This document shows positions 35,562-45,793 of a DNA stretch of 64,000 bases, piece after piece. The notes beneath the pieces are model-generated. The model made no database searches, was not told where the DNA came from, and was given only the letters and a program-made list of their open reading frames with translations. Both the position numbers and the translations under genes were made by a program. Every line of letters starts with the position of its first letter. Within the stretch, counting starts at the first letter, position 1. Source of the DNA: GCA-2697345 sp002697345 (GTDB lineage: Bacteria; Pseudomonadota; Alphaproteobacteria; Rhodobacterales; Rhodobacteraceae); the NCBI GenBank assembly GCA_943787605.1, contig CALSNB010000001.1, forward strand, positions 1,550,001 to 1,614,000, written 5' to 3'.

Positions 35562-37075
35562 GACCTACCTTTTTTGGAGGAGTATTGGTAGTCAGTTTTC
35601 TGGTTGTCATTACCGTTGGAACATTAATAGCTGTAGTTTGTCGAATCGAAGGCTTCTCGGGGCTTACTTGGAATGAATGGACCGCAATTCGATTTACATT
35701 TTTTCAATCCTTTGTTTCAGCAGCGATAAGTGTTTTGTTAGCTATTCCAGTATCAAGAGCTTTTTTCCGACAAGATTTTATTGGACGGAACATTTTAATC
35801 ACTCTTCTGGGAGCACCATTTATATTGCCCGTCATAGTTGCAATATTAGGTTTAATATTGGTTTTTGGGAGCAAGGGTATATTAAGCCAGTTAATGGGCT
35901 TTAGTGCATTTTCTATTTATGGAGTGCATGGAGTGATACTAGCCCATGTTTTTTTTAATCTACCTTTAGCTACGAGACTACTTCTTCAGGGTTGGAACTC
36001 AATATCATCTGAACAATTTAGACTTGGACAGTCACTTAGTTTTTCCCCACTTAATTTCTTTATGCATCTAGAGCTCCCAATGCTATGTCGAGTTGTTCCA
36101 GGGGTATTTTTAATAATTTTTTTAATATGCACTACAAGCTTTGCTGTTGCGCTAACACTTGGAGGTGGTCCAAAAGCTACAACAGTTGAGCTCGCTATTT
36201 ATCAGGCCTTTCGTTTTGATTTTAATCTTTCAAGGGTTGCAATTTTATCTGTTATTCAACTTTTAATGTGTGGGTTAATCGCAGTTTTATCAATCTGGAT
36301 TGCCTTTCCAGCTCATTATGAAGGTGGCCTGGATCGCGTAAGACCTATTGCAACCACTGGTAAAATTTTAGATTTTATTTTTATTGCATGCGCAGCAATT
36401 TTTCTTATTCTGCCGCTGGCAATGATTTTAATTCGTGGCTCAGGTAGTTTATTTTTACTACCTCAAAGTGTAATGTTTTCTGCGTTACGCTCAATTTTGG
36501 TTTCTTTAGCAGCGACGGGTCTAGCTACTGTTATGACACTATATTTAGCATCTTTGATTGTTTATTACTCGAAAGCATATGAAATCTTTGGTTACCTCCC
36601 GATTGCGGCCTCTCCATTGGTTTTAGGAACAGGTCTGTATATAATTTTTTATAACTTTATTGACCCTGGTAAGATGGCTTTGCCTTCAGCTATAGTTATC
36701 AATGCGATTATGTGTATCCCATTTTCTCTTAGAATTATAACACCTGCTTTCAAAGACTTAGAAGATAGTTTTGGAAGATTAGCAGATAGCCTTAATCTGA
36801 TAGGGTGGTCTCGGTTTAGATGGCTTATTTGGCCACGATTGAAGGGGCCCATTGGTTTTAGTGCTGGCTTATCAGCAGCCCTTTCTATGGGAGATCTTGG
36901 TGTAATCGTACTTTTTTCAAATCCAAATCACTCAACTTTACCGATGGAAATATACAGACTAATGACAGCGTATCGAATGGATGAAGCATTTGGTGCTGCA
37001 TTACTGTTGCTAGTGCTTAGTATTTCATTATTTTGGATCTTTGATAAGGGAGGTCGTAAAAATGCTATCACTTAA
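35537..37075 (+). CDS. thiP: Thiamine ABC transporter permease
   Basis: Inner-membrane subunit of 512 residues with two fused BPD-type permease domains of about six helices each, as usual for ThiP. The EAA loops are near WNSISSEQFRLGQSLSFS and FKDLEDSFGRLADSLNLIG. GTG 35537 overlaps thiB. A TTG near 35585 with a GGAGGAG site is another possible start, but would cut into the first membrane helix. It works with ThiB and ThiQ. Confidence 0.92.
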   Translation: MANSFSKIRPTFFGGVLVVSFLVVITVGTLIAVVCRIEGFSGLTWNEWTAIRFTFFQSFVSAAISVLLAIPVSRAFFRQDFIGRNILITLLGAPFILPVIVAILGLILVFGSKGILSQLMGFSAFSIYGVHGVILAHVFFNLPLATRLLLQGWNSISSEQFRLGQSLSFSPLNFFMHLELPMLCRVVPGVFLIIFLICTTSFAVALTLGGGPKATTVELAIYQAFRFDFNLSRVAILSVIQLLMCGLIAVLSIWIAFPAHYEGGLDRVRPIATTGKILDFIFIACAAIFLILPLAMILIRGSGSLFLLPQSVMFSALRSILVSLAATGLATVMTLYLASLIVYYSKAYEIFGYLPIAASPLVLGTGLYIIFYNFIDPGKMALPSAIVINAIMCIPFSLRIITPAFKDLEDSFGRLADSLNLIGWSRFRWLIWPRLKGPIGFSAGLSAALSMGDLGVIVLFSNPNHSTLPMEIYRLMTAYRMDEAFGAALLLLVLSISLFWIFDKGGRKNAIT

Positions 37076-37751
37076 ATCTGTAGAGTACTCGGTAGGGGAA
37101 TTTAAACTTAAAGCTGACTTTAAGATACCAAGACTATCTAAGGTTGCGTTGATAGGGCCATCAGGGGCTGGAAAATCAACACTTCTTTCGTTGATTTCGG
37201 GGTTCCTCAAGCCAAACTCGGGGAGCATTATTATTGATAATGAAGATGTAACAACGAAACTCTCCAACCAGAGAAGAGTGACGACTATCTTTCAGGATGG
37301 TAACCTTTTCCCTCACTTAACCGTCAAAAAAAATATTAGTCTAGGGCTTAGGCCAGATCTAAGATTGAATAGTGCACAACAAAGTGTACTCGATTATGCT
37401 ATCGACAGAGTGGGTTTGACTGATTTGGTGGATAGAAAACCTGGTAGCCTATCCGGAGGGCAACAGAGTAGAGTTTCATTGGCAAGAGCTTTAGTTAGGG
37501 ATTGTCCATTACTATTACTGGATGAGCCATTTTCAGCGCTAGGCCCTTCATTAAAGTCTGATATGATAGAATTGGTTGACCAAATCTCTAATGAAAAAAA
37601 ACTTACAGTTTTGTTTGTAACCCATGATCCAGAAGACGCAAAAAAAATATGTGATCTATCAGTAGTAGTTGGTAATGGTTGTGTCTCTTCTCCCATATTA
37701 ACAACAAAACTGTTTGAGAACCCACCTAAGATATTAAGGGATTATTTATAA
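37062..37751 (+). CDS. thiQ: Thiamine ABC transporter ATP-binding protein
   Basis: ABC ATPase of about 229 residues: Walker A GPSGAGKSTLLS, Q-loop TIFQDGNLFPHLTV, signature LSGGQQSRVSLARAL, Walker B LLLLDEPFSALGPSLK and switch His in VTHDPEDA. ATG 37062 (MLSLKSVEY) has GGGAGG 9 bp before it and overlaps thiP by 14 bp; a longer frame opens at 37041. The full thiBPQ set is present, but no thiamine biosynthesis gene is seen here. Confidence 0.94.
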   Translation: MLSLKSVEYSVGEFKLKADFKIPRLSKVALIGPSGAGKSTLLSLISGFLKPNSGSIIIDNEDVTTKLSNQRRVTTIFQDGNLFPHLTVKKNISLGLRPDLRLNSAQQSVLDYAIDRVGLTDLVDRKPGSLSGGQQSRVSLARALVRDCPLLLLDEPFSALGPSLKSDMIELVDQISNEKKLTVLFVTHDPEDAKKICDLSVVVGNGCVSSPILTTKLFENPPKILRDYL

Positions 37752-37773
37752 GTAATTCCTTTAGTTCAAAAAA

Positions 37774-38577
37774 CTATTTCTGTTTTATTGAAGCCCATAC
37801 ACGCTTGTTAGTTAAATAAAGTAACCCGCTCAACACAATTAAAAAAAACACTGCAAGAAAACCAGTATGCTTTCTTGCGTTCAGCTTAGGTTCAGCTGTC
37901 CACATTAGAAAAGCAGAAACGTCCTCAGCTATATGATGGATTGATGTTGAGTGGCCATCAGCGTAAGTCACATCATCCCCATAAATCGGCGGAGCCATTC
38001 CTATCCAGCCACCTGGGTAAGCTGTGTTGGCATATAAAGTGACTCCCGCTTCCTCCTTTTCTTTACCCGTGTAACCAGTGAGTAAAGAGGCAATATATTC
38101 AGGACCACCAATTCCTTTAAAAAGTTGATTGATACCAGACCCATAAGGCCCGTGAAAACCAGCACGCGCTTTTGCCATTAATGATAAGTCTGGTGCCCCA
38201 GCTGCATTGTTTTTTGGAAAATTATCGGACGGTTTTAGTGCCCTATATTCACCAGAGACTGGATCAAACAGATTAATATTAGCACTTTCGTCATTTATTG
38301 AAAAATTTGCCACATAAGCCTTCATTTGATTTACAGGCAATCCTGGACCACCCTCATCAGAGATTGTTCTCATTGGTACGTATTCTAGGCCATGGCAGGC
38401 CGAGCAGACTTCAGTATAAACTTGTAGTCCACGCTGAAGTTGCATCTGATCATATGTACCAAAGGGACCTTCAAACGAGAAATCAACATCGTGAGTATGG
38501 CCTTCTTTACCCGCTGAAAAGGATGGTCCTGTAAAAGAAAAGAACAAAACGACTATGAAGGAGAATTTTTTTAACAC
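37774..38577 (-). CDS. petC: Cytochrome c1 of the bc1 complex
   Basis: Haem c subunit passing electrons from the Rieske protein to soluble cytochrome c. 267 residues: signal peptide (MLKKFSFIVVLFFSFTGPSFSA), haem motif CSACHGLEYVPMRT, axial Met region GGWIGMAPPIYGDDVTY, and a C-terminal membrane anchor (GFLAVFFLIVLSGLLYLTN). Last gene of petABC, 11 bp after petB. Confidence 0.95.
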   Translation of the reverse strand: MLKKFSFIVVLFFSFTGPSFSAGKEGHTHDVDFSFEGPFGTYDQMQLQRGLQVYTEVCSACHGLEYVPMRTISDEGGPGLPVNQMKAYVANFSINDESANINLFDPVSGEYRALKPSDNFPKNNAAGAPDLSLMAKARAGFHGPYGSGINQLFKGIGGPEYIASLLTGYTGKEKEEAGVTLYANTAYPGGWIGMAPPIYGDDVTYADGHSTSIHHIAEDVSAFLMWTAEPKLNARKHTGFLAVFFLIVLSGLLYLTNKRVWASIKQK

Positions 38578-38588
38578 GGTTATTTCCT

Positions 38589-39932
38589 CTATTTTGTTAG
38601 GTTCGTTACTGGGTCAGGAGGATTATCTTTAACTGGGTAATGTGAATTGAAGTCTTCTTCTATTGTTTCAGGCGGAGTTAAAGGTTTTTCTATTAGACCT
38701 AAGATAGGCAATATTAGTAAAAAGTATGCGAACCAATAGGAGGCCGCAATGAGTGAAAAAGTTGCATAGGGCTCTTCAGCAGGCATTGCGCCAAGCCACA
38801 TTAGGGCAAAAAAGTCAAAAACTAGTAAGCCAAACCACCACTTTAGCATTGGTCTATATCTACCAGATCGTGCAGAAGAGCTGTCCAACCAAGGGACTAC
38901 GAACAGAACACCAATTGCCCCAAACATCGCAAGAACACCAAAGAGTTTAGCATCTATGATACCGCCACTTAAAAACCCAGCAAATTGAACGACCCAAACC
39001 TCTGAAGTGAAAGCCCTAAGGATTGCGTAATACGGCAAAAAATACCACTCAGGGACAATATGTGCTGGAGTAACGAGTGGGTTTGCTTCCATATAGTTAT
39101 CAGGATGACCCAGATAGTTTGGCATAAAACCTACTATCGCCCAGAAAATTACCATTATCACACTTAGAGCAAAGAGATCTTTCATTACGAAATATGGCCA
39201 GAATGGAAGAGTATCTTTTTGAGCTTCTGCTTTTGATGTACGCCTAACTTCAACGCCAGTTGGGTTATTATTTCCTGTCGTATGAAACGCCCAAATATGA
39301 ACTACAACCAAACCGGCTATGATGAAAGGGAGCAGATAATGTAACGAGAAAAATCTATTAAGTGTTGCATTATCTACGGAAGGGCCACCAAGTAATAAAG
39401 TTTGGATTGGTTCGCCGATCCCGGGTATGGCTCCGAACAAACCTGTTATAACTGTTGCTCCCCAAAATGACATTTGACCCCACGGAAGTATATAACCCAT
39501 GAATGCTGTGGCCATCATAAGCAGGTAAATTAGCATGCCAATTATCCAGGTAATCTCTCTGGGGGGTTTATATGAACCATAGTAGAGACCTCTAAAAATG
39601 TGGGCATAGACAGCAATAAAAAATAAAGAAGCACCGTTAGTATGAATGTATCTTATCATATGACCACCATTCACATTTCGCATAATGTGCTCAATCGAGG
39701 CGAAAGCTACATCAACATGAGGCGTATAGTGCATTACTAAAACAATACCAGTAATTATCTGTAGTACTAAACAAAATGTTAATACTATCCCCCATATCCA
39801 CATCCAGTTTAGATTTTTTGGGGTTGGGAATGTTAAAGTGTCATATAAAAGTCCAACTATAGGAAGCCGACTATTTAACCATTTCTGACCTGATGTCTTT
39901 GGTTCATAATGATCATGTGGGATACCAGCCAT
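38589..39932 (-). CDS. petB: Cytochrome b of the bc1 complex
   Basis: Integral membrane subunit with two b haems and both quinone sites, 447 residues. The four haem-ligand His are in helices around RYIHTNGASLFFIAVYAHIFRG and LHYLLPFIIAGLVVVHIWAFH. The Qo motif PEWYFLPYYAILRAF is intact. N-terminus MAGIPHDHYEPK and the sequence throughout are very like Rhodobacter-type cytochrome b, one reason to place the organism in that order. The gene lies between petA and petC with about 11 bp on each side. Confidence 0.97.
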   Translation of the reverse strand: MAGIPHDHYEPKTSGQKWLNSRLPIVGLLYDTLTFPTPKNLNWMWIWGIVLTFCLVLQIITGIVLVMHYTPHVDVAFASIEHIMRNVNGGHMIRYIHTNGASLFFIAVYAHIFRGLYYGSYKPPREITWIIGMLIYLLMMATAFMGYILPWGQMSFWGATVITGLFGAIPGIGEPIQTLLLGGPSVDNATLNRFFSLHYLLPFIIAGLVVVHIWAFHTTGNNNPTGVEVRRTSKAEAQKDTLPFWPYFVMKDLFALSVIMVIFWAIVGFMPNYLGHPDNYMEANPLVTPAHIVPEWYFLPYYAILRAFTSEVWVVQFAGFLSGGIIDAKLFGVLAMFGAIGVLFVVPWLDSSSARSGRYRPMLKWWFGLLVFDFFALMWLGAMPAEEPYATFSLIAASYWFAYFLLILPILGLIEKPLTPPETIEEDFNSHYPVKDNPPDPVTNLTK

Positions 39933-39943
39933 AAATTATCTCC

Positions 39944-40504
39944 CTAACCGAGTTTAATAATGTTGTTATCTAAAAACTTAGATACTGGGACAGGGAGGTT
40001 CTCTGGTGCAGGCCCTTTCCTGATTCTTCCAGCTGTGTCGTAATGCGAGCCGTGGCATGGACAAAACCATCCCCCAAAGTCTCCAGCCCCGTCCCCTAAG
40101 GGTACGCATCCGAGATGAGTACAAACTCCCATCATAACAAGCCACTCGCCGCTCTCATCTAAGGATCTATTTTTGTCTGTAGCGTCAGCTGTCCCAATAT
40201 TGTTATTCCTAGCATCCGAATCTGGTAAATCACCAACTTCTACTTTTCTTGCTTCGTTTATTTCTGCCTGGGTACGCCTTCGAATAAATACAGGCTTTCC
40301 TAACCATTTAACGGTAATTTGCGTCCCTGGTTCGAGATCGCTTATTGATACCTCTATTGAAGCGAGGGCTTGGACATCAGCAGTTGGGTTCATTTGATTA
40401 ATTAATGGCCATATAGCTGCACCTGCTGTTATTGCTCCAGCACCTGCAGTGGCATAGTAGATAAAGTCACGGCGCGTACCCTCTGTTTCATCTGCATGGG
40501 ACAT
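39944..40504 (-). CDS. petA: Rieske iron-sulfur subunit of the bc1 complex
   Basis: 186 residues. The N-terminal twin-arginine signal/anchor (GTRRDFIYYATAGAGAITAGAA) is kept as the membrane helix. The 2Fe-2S ligands are in CTHLGCVPLG and CPCHGSHYD, with the disulfide Cys also in these boxes. ATG 40504 is preferred to the TTG one codon upstream; AAGGA lies about 11 bp before it. First gene of petABC and divergent from trmL. Confidence 0.96.
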   Translation of the reverse strand: MSHADETEGTRRDFIYYATAGAGAITAGAAIWPLINQMNPTADVQALASIEVSISDLEPGTQITVKWLGKPVFIRRRTQAEINEARKVEVGDLPDSDARNNNIGTADATDKNRSLDESGEWLVMMGVCTHLGCVPLGDGAGDFGGWFCPCHGSHYDTAGRIRKGPAPENLPVPVSKFLDNNIIKLG

Positions 40505-40646
40505 CAAAAAATTATCCTTCGTTTCGCTAATAATTTATAGTTTTCGTACAATTTATAATAACATCTTAAATTAAATAGTTATAGAGGTTAGATATATTCT
40601 GAGACACTGACTCGTCCAGACGTGAAACTTGATTAGAGGAAGCCAT

Positions 40647-41106
40647 TTGTCGCACCTAATTGAATTAGCCGCTTATGAGCCGGATTTTGCTCCTAATTTA
40701 GGTTCCTCTGGTACGATTAGGCGTATGCTTTGACACCCCATTAAATGTTATAGATCCCTGTGGCTTTCCATTTTCACTAAAACTTTTAAAATCTCGGGGG
40801 TTAGATTATGTTGATAAGGCAGTTATTCATAGGCACGATAGTTGGCAAAAGTTTAAATCAAAAGCTTTAATAAAAACTAATAGGTTGGTTTTGTTGAGTA
40901 CTAAAAGTAGTAGGAGTATTTGGGATTTTAATTTCGAAGCAAAGGATTGTATTCTTTTAGGAAGAGAAAGTGCAGGTGTTCCAGAGCATGTTCATGAGGA
41001 GGTACACGAGAGAGTTTACATCCCTATGCCAGGAAATGGACGAAGTTTAAATATAGCTATAAGTGCTGCTATTGCCTTGGCGGAAGCTTCACGACAACTA
41101 AGATAG
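40647..41106 (+). CDS. trmL: tRNA (cytidine/uridine-34-2'-O)-methyltransferase TrmL, frameshifted
   Basis: SPOUT methyltransferase of the TrmL type, modifying the wobble ribose of tRNA-Leu. The first frame gives AAYEPDFAPNLGSSGTI from TTG 40647, with AGAGGAAG upstream. A second frame continues RLGVCFDTPLNVIDPCGF, LDYVDKAVIHRHDSW, LLGRESAGVPEHVHEEV (the SAM knot) and IPMPGNGRSLNIAISAAIAL. The shift lies around 40708-40722. The rest is fully conserved, so a base-call error or a very recent mutation is likely. About 150 residues if repaired. Confidence 0.8.
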
Positions 41107-41113
41107 AAATTTC

Positions 41114-41737
41114 TTAAGTGACTTGCAAATTTGGGGCTGTGCTAACCATACTTTCTCGCTCAGAGAACTTTAAGAACCAATCAGCCAGTATTTTATGCTC
41201 TTTTCTCCAGTCCCTATCAGAATTTCTGAGGTCTAAATAACCTAAAGCGCAGCCTACACCTATCTGACCAATATTTATAGGGCTTTCAAGCGTGTCCATC
41301 CAACGATTTTCTATTACTGTAAGTGAGCGTTCAATTTTCACCCATTGCCCTTCGACCCATGCAGGAAACCTTAACTCCTCTGGCCGCATACGCCATTCGT
41401 AAGCCATAAGTAGTGCGGCATCTATTATGCCTTCTGCCGTAGACTCTAAAGAAAGTAATTTCCAGTGCTCATCACCGTGTCGATAGAGGTTTAAGTTAGA
41501 TATACTGTCCAGGTAGCGGCAAATAACTCTACTGTCGTATAGAGCTGTCTCGTCACTTCGTACCAACACGGGGATTTTTCCTAAGGGGTTGTGTTGGATT
41601 GGGCCGCCATCAGGATTTAACGGTGTACCAGGGATTTTTGATACCATAAATTCAATATCTTTTAGTAAGCCTGTTTCGTGGAGTACAACTTTAACTTTGC
41701 GACCATATGGAGATAGTGGGCTTGAATAGAGTTTCAT
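41114..41737 (-). CDS. Glutathione S-transferase family protein
   Basis: 207 residues: YSSPLSPYGRKVKVVLHETG (N-terminal active-site loop), LGKIPVLVRSDETALYDSRVICRYLD (cis-Pro and glutathione-binding Ser region), then an all-helical C-domain. It resembles the YibF-like GSTs of proteobacteria. The substrate is unknown. It lies between trmL (convergent, 7 bp) and mtaB, 25 bp downstream of mtaB on the same strand. Confidence 0.88.
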   Translation of the reverse strand: MKLYSSPLSPYGRKVKVVLHETGLLKDIEFMVSKIPGTPLNPDGGPIQHNPLGKIPVLVRSDETALYDSRVICRYLDSISNLNLYRHGDEHWKLLSLESTAEGIIDAALLMAYEWRMRPEELRFPAWVEGQWVKIERSLTVIENRWMDTLESPINIGQIGVGCALGYLDLRNSDRDWRKEHKILADWFLKFSERESMVSTAPNLQVT

Positions 41738-41762
41738 TTTTAATTCCTACTTTTGGGCAGTA

Positions 41763-43022
41763 TTAGGCTATGAGTTTTGTGCCTTCAAAACCAATAATTG
41801 TTTTCTTTACTATTTGTCCGGGATTTTGCTCAATTGTTAGCTGGACCTCAGTAAACTGCTCTGTTCTTCCAACGTGCGGGGTTTCCATTAATATATGGTG
41901 TGTCTGTCCTATTTCTGTCTTTAGATGTTTTTCTACCTGGTTTTTACCTAAAGCCCGAAGCTCAGCGGCTCTATTTTTTATTGTTAACTTATTAACTTGA
42001 GGCATTCGTGCAGCTGGTGTTCCGACTCTGGGCGAGTATGGAAACACGTGTAACCAAGTTAGATTACACTCCTTAACTAGCTTGAGTGAGTTATCAAACA
42101 TTTTATCAGTTTCTGTTGGGAACCCAGCAATAATATCTGCACCAAAAGTTATTTCTGGACGTAGCTTTTTTACTGTTTCACAAAATTTGATTGCATCGTC
42201 CCGAAGATGCCGCCTCTTCATCCTTTTCAAAATCATATTATCTCCTGATTGAAGGCTTAAGTGCAGGTGGGGCATTAAACGTGTTTCATTGGCTATTGCT
42301 TCCAACAGGGAGTCATCTGCTTCTATAGAGTCAATTGAACTTAATCTTAACCTTTTCAAATCGGGTACTAGCTTAAGAATTCTTAAAACTAAATTTCCAA
42401 GAGATGGAGAGGTTGGTAAATCAGCGCCCCAGCTAGTTAAATCTACACCAGTTAATACGATTTCTTTAAAACCAGTTCCAACCAAACGTTTTATTTGCTC
42501 AACAATAACACCAGCTGGGCTAGATCTAGAGTTACCACGACCGTAAGGGATAATACAAAATGTACAGCGATGATCGCAACCATTTTGAATTTGAACATAT
42601 GCGCGGCTACGCGTTCCAAACCCATCGATAAGGTGTCCAGAGTTCTCTCTAACAGACATAATATCATCAACCAGTACGTTTTCAGTCCCAAAGGACTGAT
42701 CGGTCGAGAGAGTTTTCCAAGTAGCCACATCCATCTTAGCAGAATTCCCTACAACAAAATCAACCTCGGGCATATCTGAGAAACTCTGAGGTTCGATTTG
42801 AGCTGCACAACCAGTAACAATTACTTTCGAACTGGGAAACTTACGCCGCAAACTACGTATTTCTTGCCGAGATTTTCTTACTGCTTCGGCAGTAACAGCA
42901 CAGGTATTTATTATAATTGAATTCTCTAAACCGGCCTCTGAAGTTAGTTTTCGCATTGCTTCTGTTTCATACGAGTTTAGTCTACATCCCATGGTACTAA
43001 AAATAGGTGCATTAGAATTCAT
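41763..43022 (-). CDS. mtaB: tRNA t6A37 methylthiotransferase MtaB
   Basis: Radical-SAM methylthiotransferase making ms2t6A37 in ANN-decoding tRNAs. The N-terminal UPF0004 domain has Cys in STMGCRLNSYE, IINTCAVTAEAV and VTGCAAQ. The radical-SAM motif is CDHRCTFCIIPYGRG. LHLSLQSGDNMILKRMKRRH and FGADIIAGFPTE are family blocks. The C-terminal part resembles a TRAM domain (VEKHLKTEIGQTHHILMETP). 419 residues. Its ATG directly follows the dapF stop (TAA-ATG). Confidence 0.93.
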   Translation of the reverse strand: MNSNAPIFSTMGCRLNSYETEAMRKLTSEAGLENSIIINTCAVTAEAVRKSRQEIRSLRRKFPSSKVIVTGCAAQIEPQSFSDMPEVDFVVGNSAKMDVATWKTLSTDQSFGTENVLVDDIMSVRENSGHLIDGFGTRSRAYVQIQNGCDHRCTFCIIPYGRGNSRSSPAGVIVEQIKRLVGTGFKEIVLTGVDLTSWGADLPTSPSLGNLVLRILKLVPDLKRLRLSSIDSIEADDSLLEAIANETRLMPHLHLSLQSGDNMILKRMKRRHLRDDAIKFCETVKKLRPEITFGADIIAGFPTETDKMFDNSLKLVKECNLTWLHVFPYSPRVGTPAARMPQVNKLTIKNRAAELRALGKNQVEKHLKTEIGQTHHILMETPHVGRTEQFTEVQLTIEQNPGQIVKKTIIGFEGTKLIA

Positions 43023-43858
43023 TTATATACTTTCAAGAAATTCTTGAGTTAGGTTTCCGGAGAAAACGTGTACGCCTTCACCAGTCATCCAGACTCCAGA
43101 CTCTAGCCACTCTATGTCAAGTTGGCCACCATCAAGATCAATCTTTACGGCTTTTTCAGTAAGCCCGAGGCGTGAGGCAGCTACAGCTGAAGCGCACGCT
43201 GAGGATCCTGAGGCAAGTGTATGCCCACTCCTCTCTCCCAGACACGCATGCGTAGGTGGTTTCTTTCTAGGAAACTTACGACTTGAACATTAGTTCCATT
43301 AGGAAACAAACTATGATTTTCAAAACGGTTTCCAAAGGATTTAAGATCGATACTATCCGCATCTTCTACAAAGAAAGTGCAGTGAGGATTGCCCATACCA
43401 GTTGCAGTAGGTGATCCATCAATTGGTAATTTTAGAGTGTCAATGTCTTTTGCTATGGGGATCTCAGCCCAATTTATGAAAGGATGCCCCATATTCACAC
43501 GCGTCCTAACTGAATCCACGGCTATTGCTTCTAGTGTGCCTCTGGTCGTCTTTATTTTGAGGGATTTTTTACCTACCCGTCTCATTTCATATTGGGCCAC
43601 ACATCTTGTTGCATTTCCGCAAGTAGCTATTTGAGTACCATCAGCATTATAAAAAGTTAAGTTTAGATCTGAAGCTTTATCATTCTTTATTACGACCAAT
43701 TGATCACACCCAACACCTCTATTGCGATCACTTAAAGAAATGATCAATTTTTTATTGATATCATATGAAAATGTTCGCGCATCTAGAACAACGAAATCGT
43801 TCCCAAGTCCATGCATCTTCATAAAAGGTATATTATTTGATATTTTCATGTATTCCAT
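43023..43858 (-). CDS. dapF: Diaminopimelate epimerase, frameshifted
   Basis: Converts LL- to meso-diaminopimelate for lysine and peptidoglycan. The N-part has MKMHGLGNDFVVLD, and the first catalytic Cys is in ATCGNATRC. The frame breaks at GVG (about 43221-43228, probably one G lost), but the other frame continues HTLASGSSACASAVAA through VHVFSGNLTQEFLE to a stop touching mtaB. The usual second catalytic Cys (ACGTG) is Ser here (ASGSS), with a Cys three residues on. The start is 43858, or 43849, which has a GGA site. It is an essential function in most Gram-negatives, so the break is probably an error. Confidence 0.85.
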
Positions 43859-43953
43859 ATAGCGTTAACAATCTCTTAAGAAAAGGTACTTAGGTAAAAA
43901 CTGTTTTTGGGGTTGACCAAGGGACCTCACCTTTCTAGATAGACCGGATATGG

Positions 43954-44029
43954 GGGCCCTTAGCTCAGTTGGTAGAGCAACTGACTTTTAATCAGTGGGT
44001 CACAGGTTCAAATCCTGTAGGGCTCACCA
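43954..44029 (+). tRNA. tRNA-Lys (UUU)
   Basis: A 76-nt cloverleaf with encoded CCA. The acceptor stem pairs GGGCCCT with AGGGCTC, the D-arm has AGCTCAGTTGGTAGAGC, the anticodon loop CTTTTAA (anticodon TTT) is on an ACTGA/TCAGT stem, and the T-loop is GGTTCAAATCC. Confidence 0.97.
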
Positions 44030-44243
44030 TATAAAAATACCGTGCGCTTTAAGAGTAAAAAAAATCTACTGAAAATTGACTATTATAGTTTAATATGTCA
44101 AGTCCTCATATTCATGTACAGCTGTCAGTGCGTTAGGGAAATAAAATAATTGTGACAAAAAAGAAAATAAATAAAAAAATATTAACTTTAGATAATTTTC
44201 TGAACCTAGATGCTTCCCTTGTAGTAAATAATGTGGTGTCGAG

Positions 44244-45793
44244 GTGAAAGGTCCCTCACAACAACAACTTAGCAAGCTCTTAGAGCACTATCAGGCTGGA
44301 CGTTTTGTCAGTGCCGAAAAGTTAGCCTTATCTTTCATTCGAAAATTTCCCAAACATCAGTTCAGTTGGAAAGTTCTGGCGGCGGTATTTGGGCAAACTG
44401 GAAGAAAAAATAAAGCAGTAAATGCTAACCAAAAAGCTGTCATTCTATCTCCTCAAGATGCATCAGCTCACAGCAACTTGGGTAACGCGCTTCAAGAATT
44501 GGGCAGGTTGGATGAGGCTGAAATTAGTTTGAAGAAAGCTATAGCATTGAAACCTGACTATGCCCCAGCCTATAACAATTTGGGCGTCACGCTCCGAGAT
44601 ATGGGAAAATTAGAAGAGGCTAAAGAAAGTTTCAAGCAAGCTGTAAAACTGAAACCTGACTTTGCTTTGGCCCATAGTAACTTGGGTAACGCTCTTCATG
44701 AACTGGGTAGATTGGATGAGGCCGAAGTAAGCTTGAAGCAAGCAATAGTAATAAAGCCCAACTATGCAGCAGTTTATCGACGTCTCACCCTGATAAAAAA
44801 ATTCAATAAGCGGGATGAAATTTACTTAAAAATGCAAGATTTATATCTCGATGAAAGCATTTCAGAGGAACAGCTTTGTCATATTAATTTTGCTTTAGCC
44901 AAGGCGTCTGAAGATATGGGAGAGGTTGAGAAAGCTTTTAAACATTATAGAGAAGGTAATGATCTGCGTAAAAAAGCTTTTAAACTATGATATTAGCGAA
45001 GATGTTGCCCTCTTCAATCAAGTTAAAACCAGTTTTCCTAAAATCAACATAAATTCGCTTGGAGATGAATACGTATCAAATAAAATATCTCCAATTTTTA
45101 TATTGGGCATGCCTCGCTCTGGTACAAGTTTGGTTGAACAAATCATTTCATCACATTCGGAAGTCACTGGGGCAGGTGAACTGTCTTTTGTTGCTCAATT
45201 TGGAGACTCTTTAGCACAAGGCTTATCTCAAACGAATACAAAGTGCACTTATTGAATTCAGAAAAAATTATTTAACAAAATTGGAAAATTTTTCTAATGG
45301 AAATTTGATTGTCACAGACAAGATGCCTATAAATTTTCTTTACGTGGGGTTGATTGCTGCTGCATTTCCTGAAGCTAAAATAGTACATGTCAAAAGAAAC
45401 CCCGCGGCTGTGTGCTGGGGAAATTATAAACAATATTTTGTACCTAAAACTTTGAGCTATTGTTATGCACTTGAAGATATTGTTGATTATTATGGGCTCT
45501 ATAAGAATCTTATGATGTTTTGGGAAGAGTCACTTATTAACAGAATTTACAGTTGTAACTATGATTTGCTTACAGTTAACCAAGAAATTGAAACACGAAA
45601 ACTTATCAATTATTTAGGCTTAAATTGGGAGGAAAAGTGTTTGTCGCCTCAAGATAATAAAAGAAGTGTCGCTACAGCCTCTAACACTCAAATAAGAGAA
45701 AAAGTTTATCAGGGCAGTTCGCAACAATGGAAAAAGTATAAGCCATTTTTGAATGGTGCATTTGATTGTTTTGATAACTTAATAGAGCAGTAA
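44244..45793 (+). pseudogene. TPR-repeat sulfotransferase, two frameshifts
   Basis: The N-terminal half has at least three tetratricopeptide repeats (SAHSNLGNALQELGRLDEAE and two near-copies). The C-terminal half is a PAPS-dependent sulfotransferase (FILGMPRSGTSLVEQI P-loop, VTDKMPINFLYVGLI, VHVKRNPAAVCWGNYK). Three frames are needed. The first break is in a six-A run at 44970-44975; five A would restore the frame into LLNYDISED. The second is near 45230-45248, before LIEFRKNYLTKLEN. GTG 44244 is the start. Such proteins probably sulfate surface glycans or peptides. Two breaks make it a better pseudogene candidate than its neighbours, though error is possible. It follows tRNA-Lys by about 210 bp. 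Confidence 0.8.

Noticed and set aside
44926..45260. Programmed ribosomal frameshifting in the TPR-sulfotransferase
   Set aside because: There are two separate breaks in one gene and more in unrelated genes nearby. No slippery site plus pseudoknot was found. Sequence error or decay is simpler.
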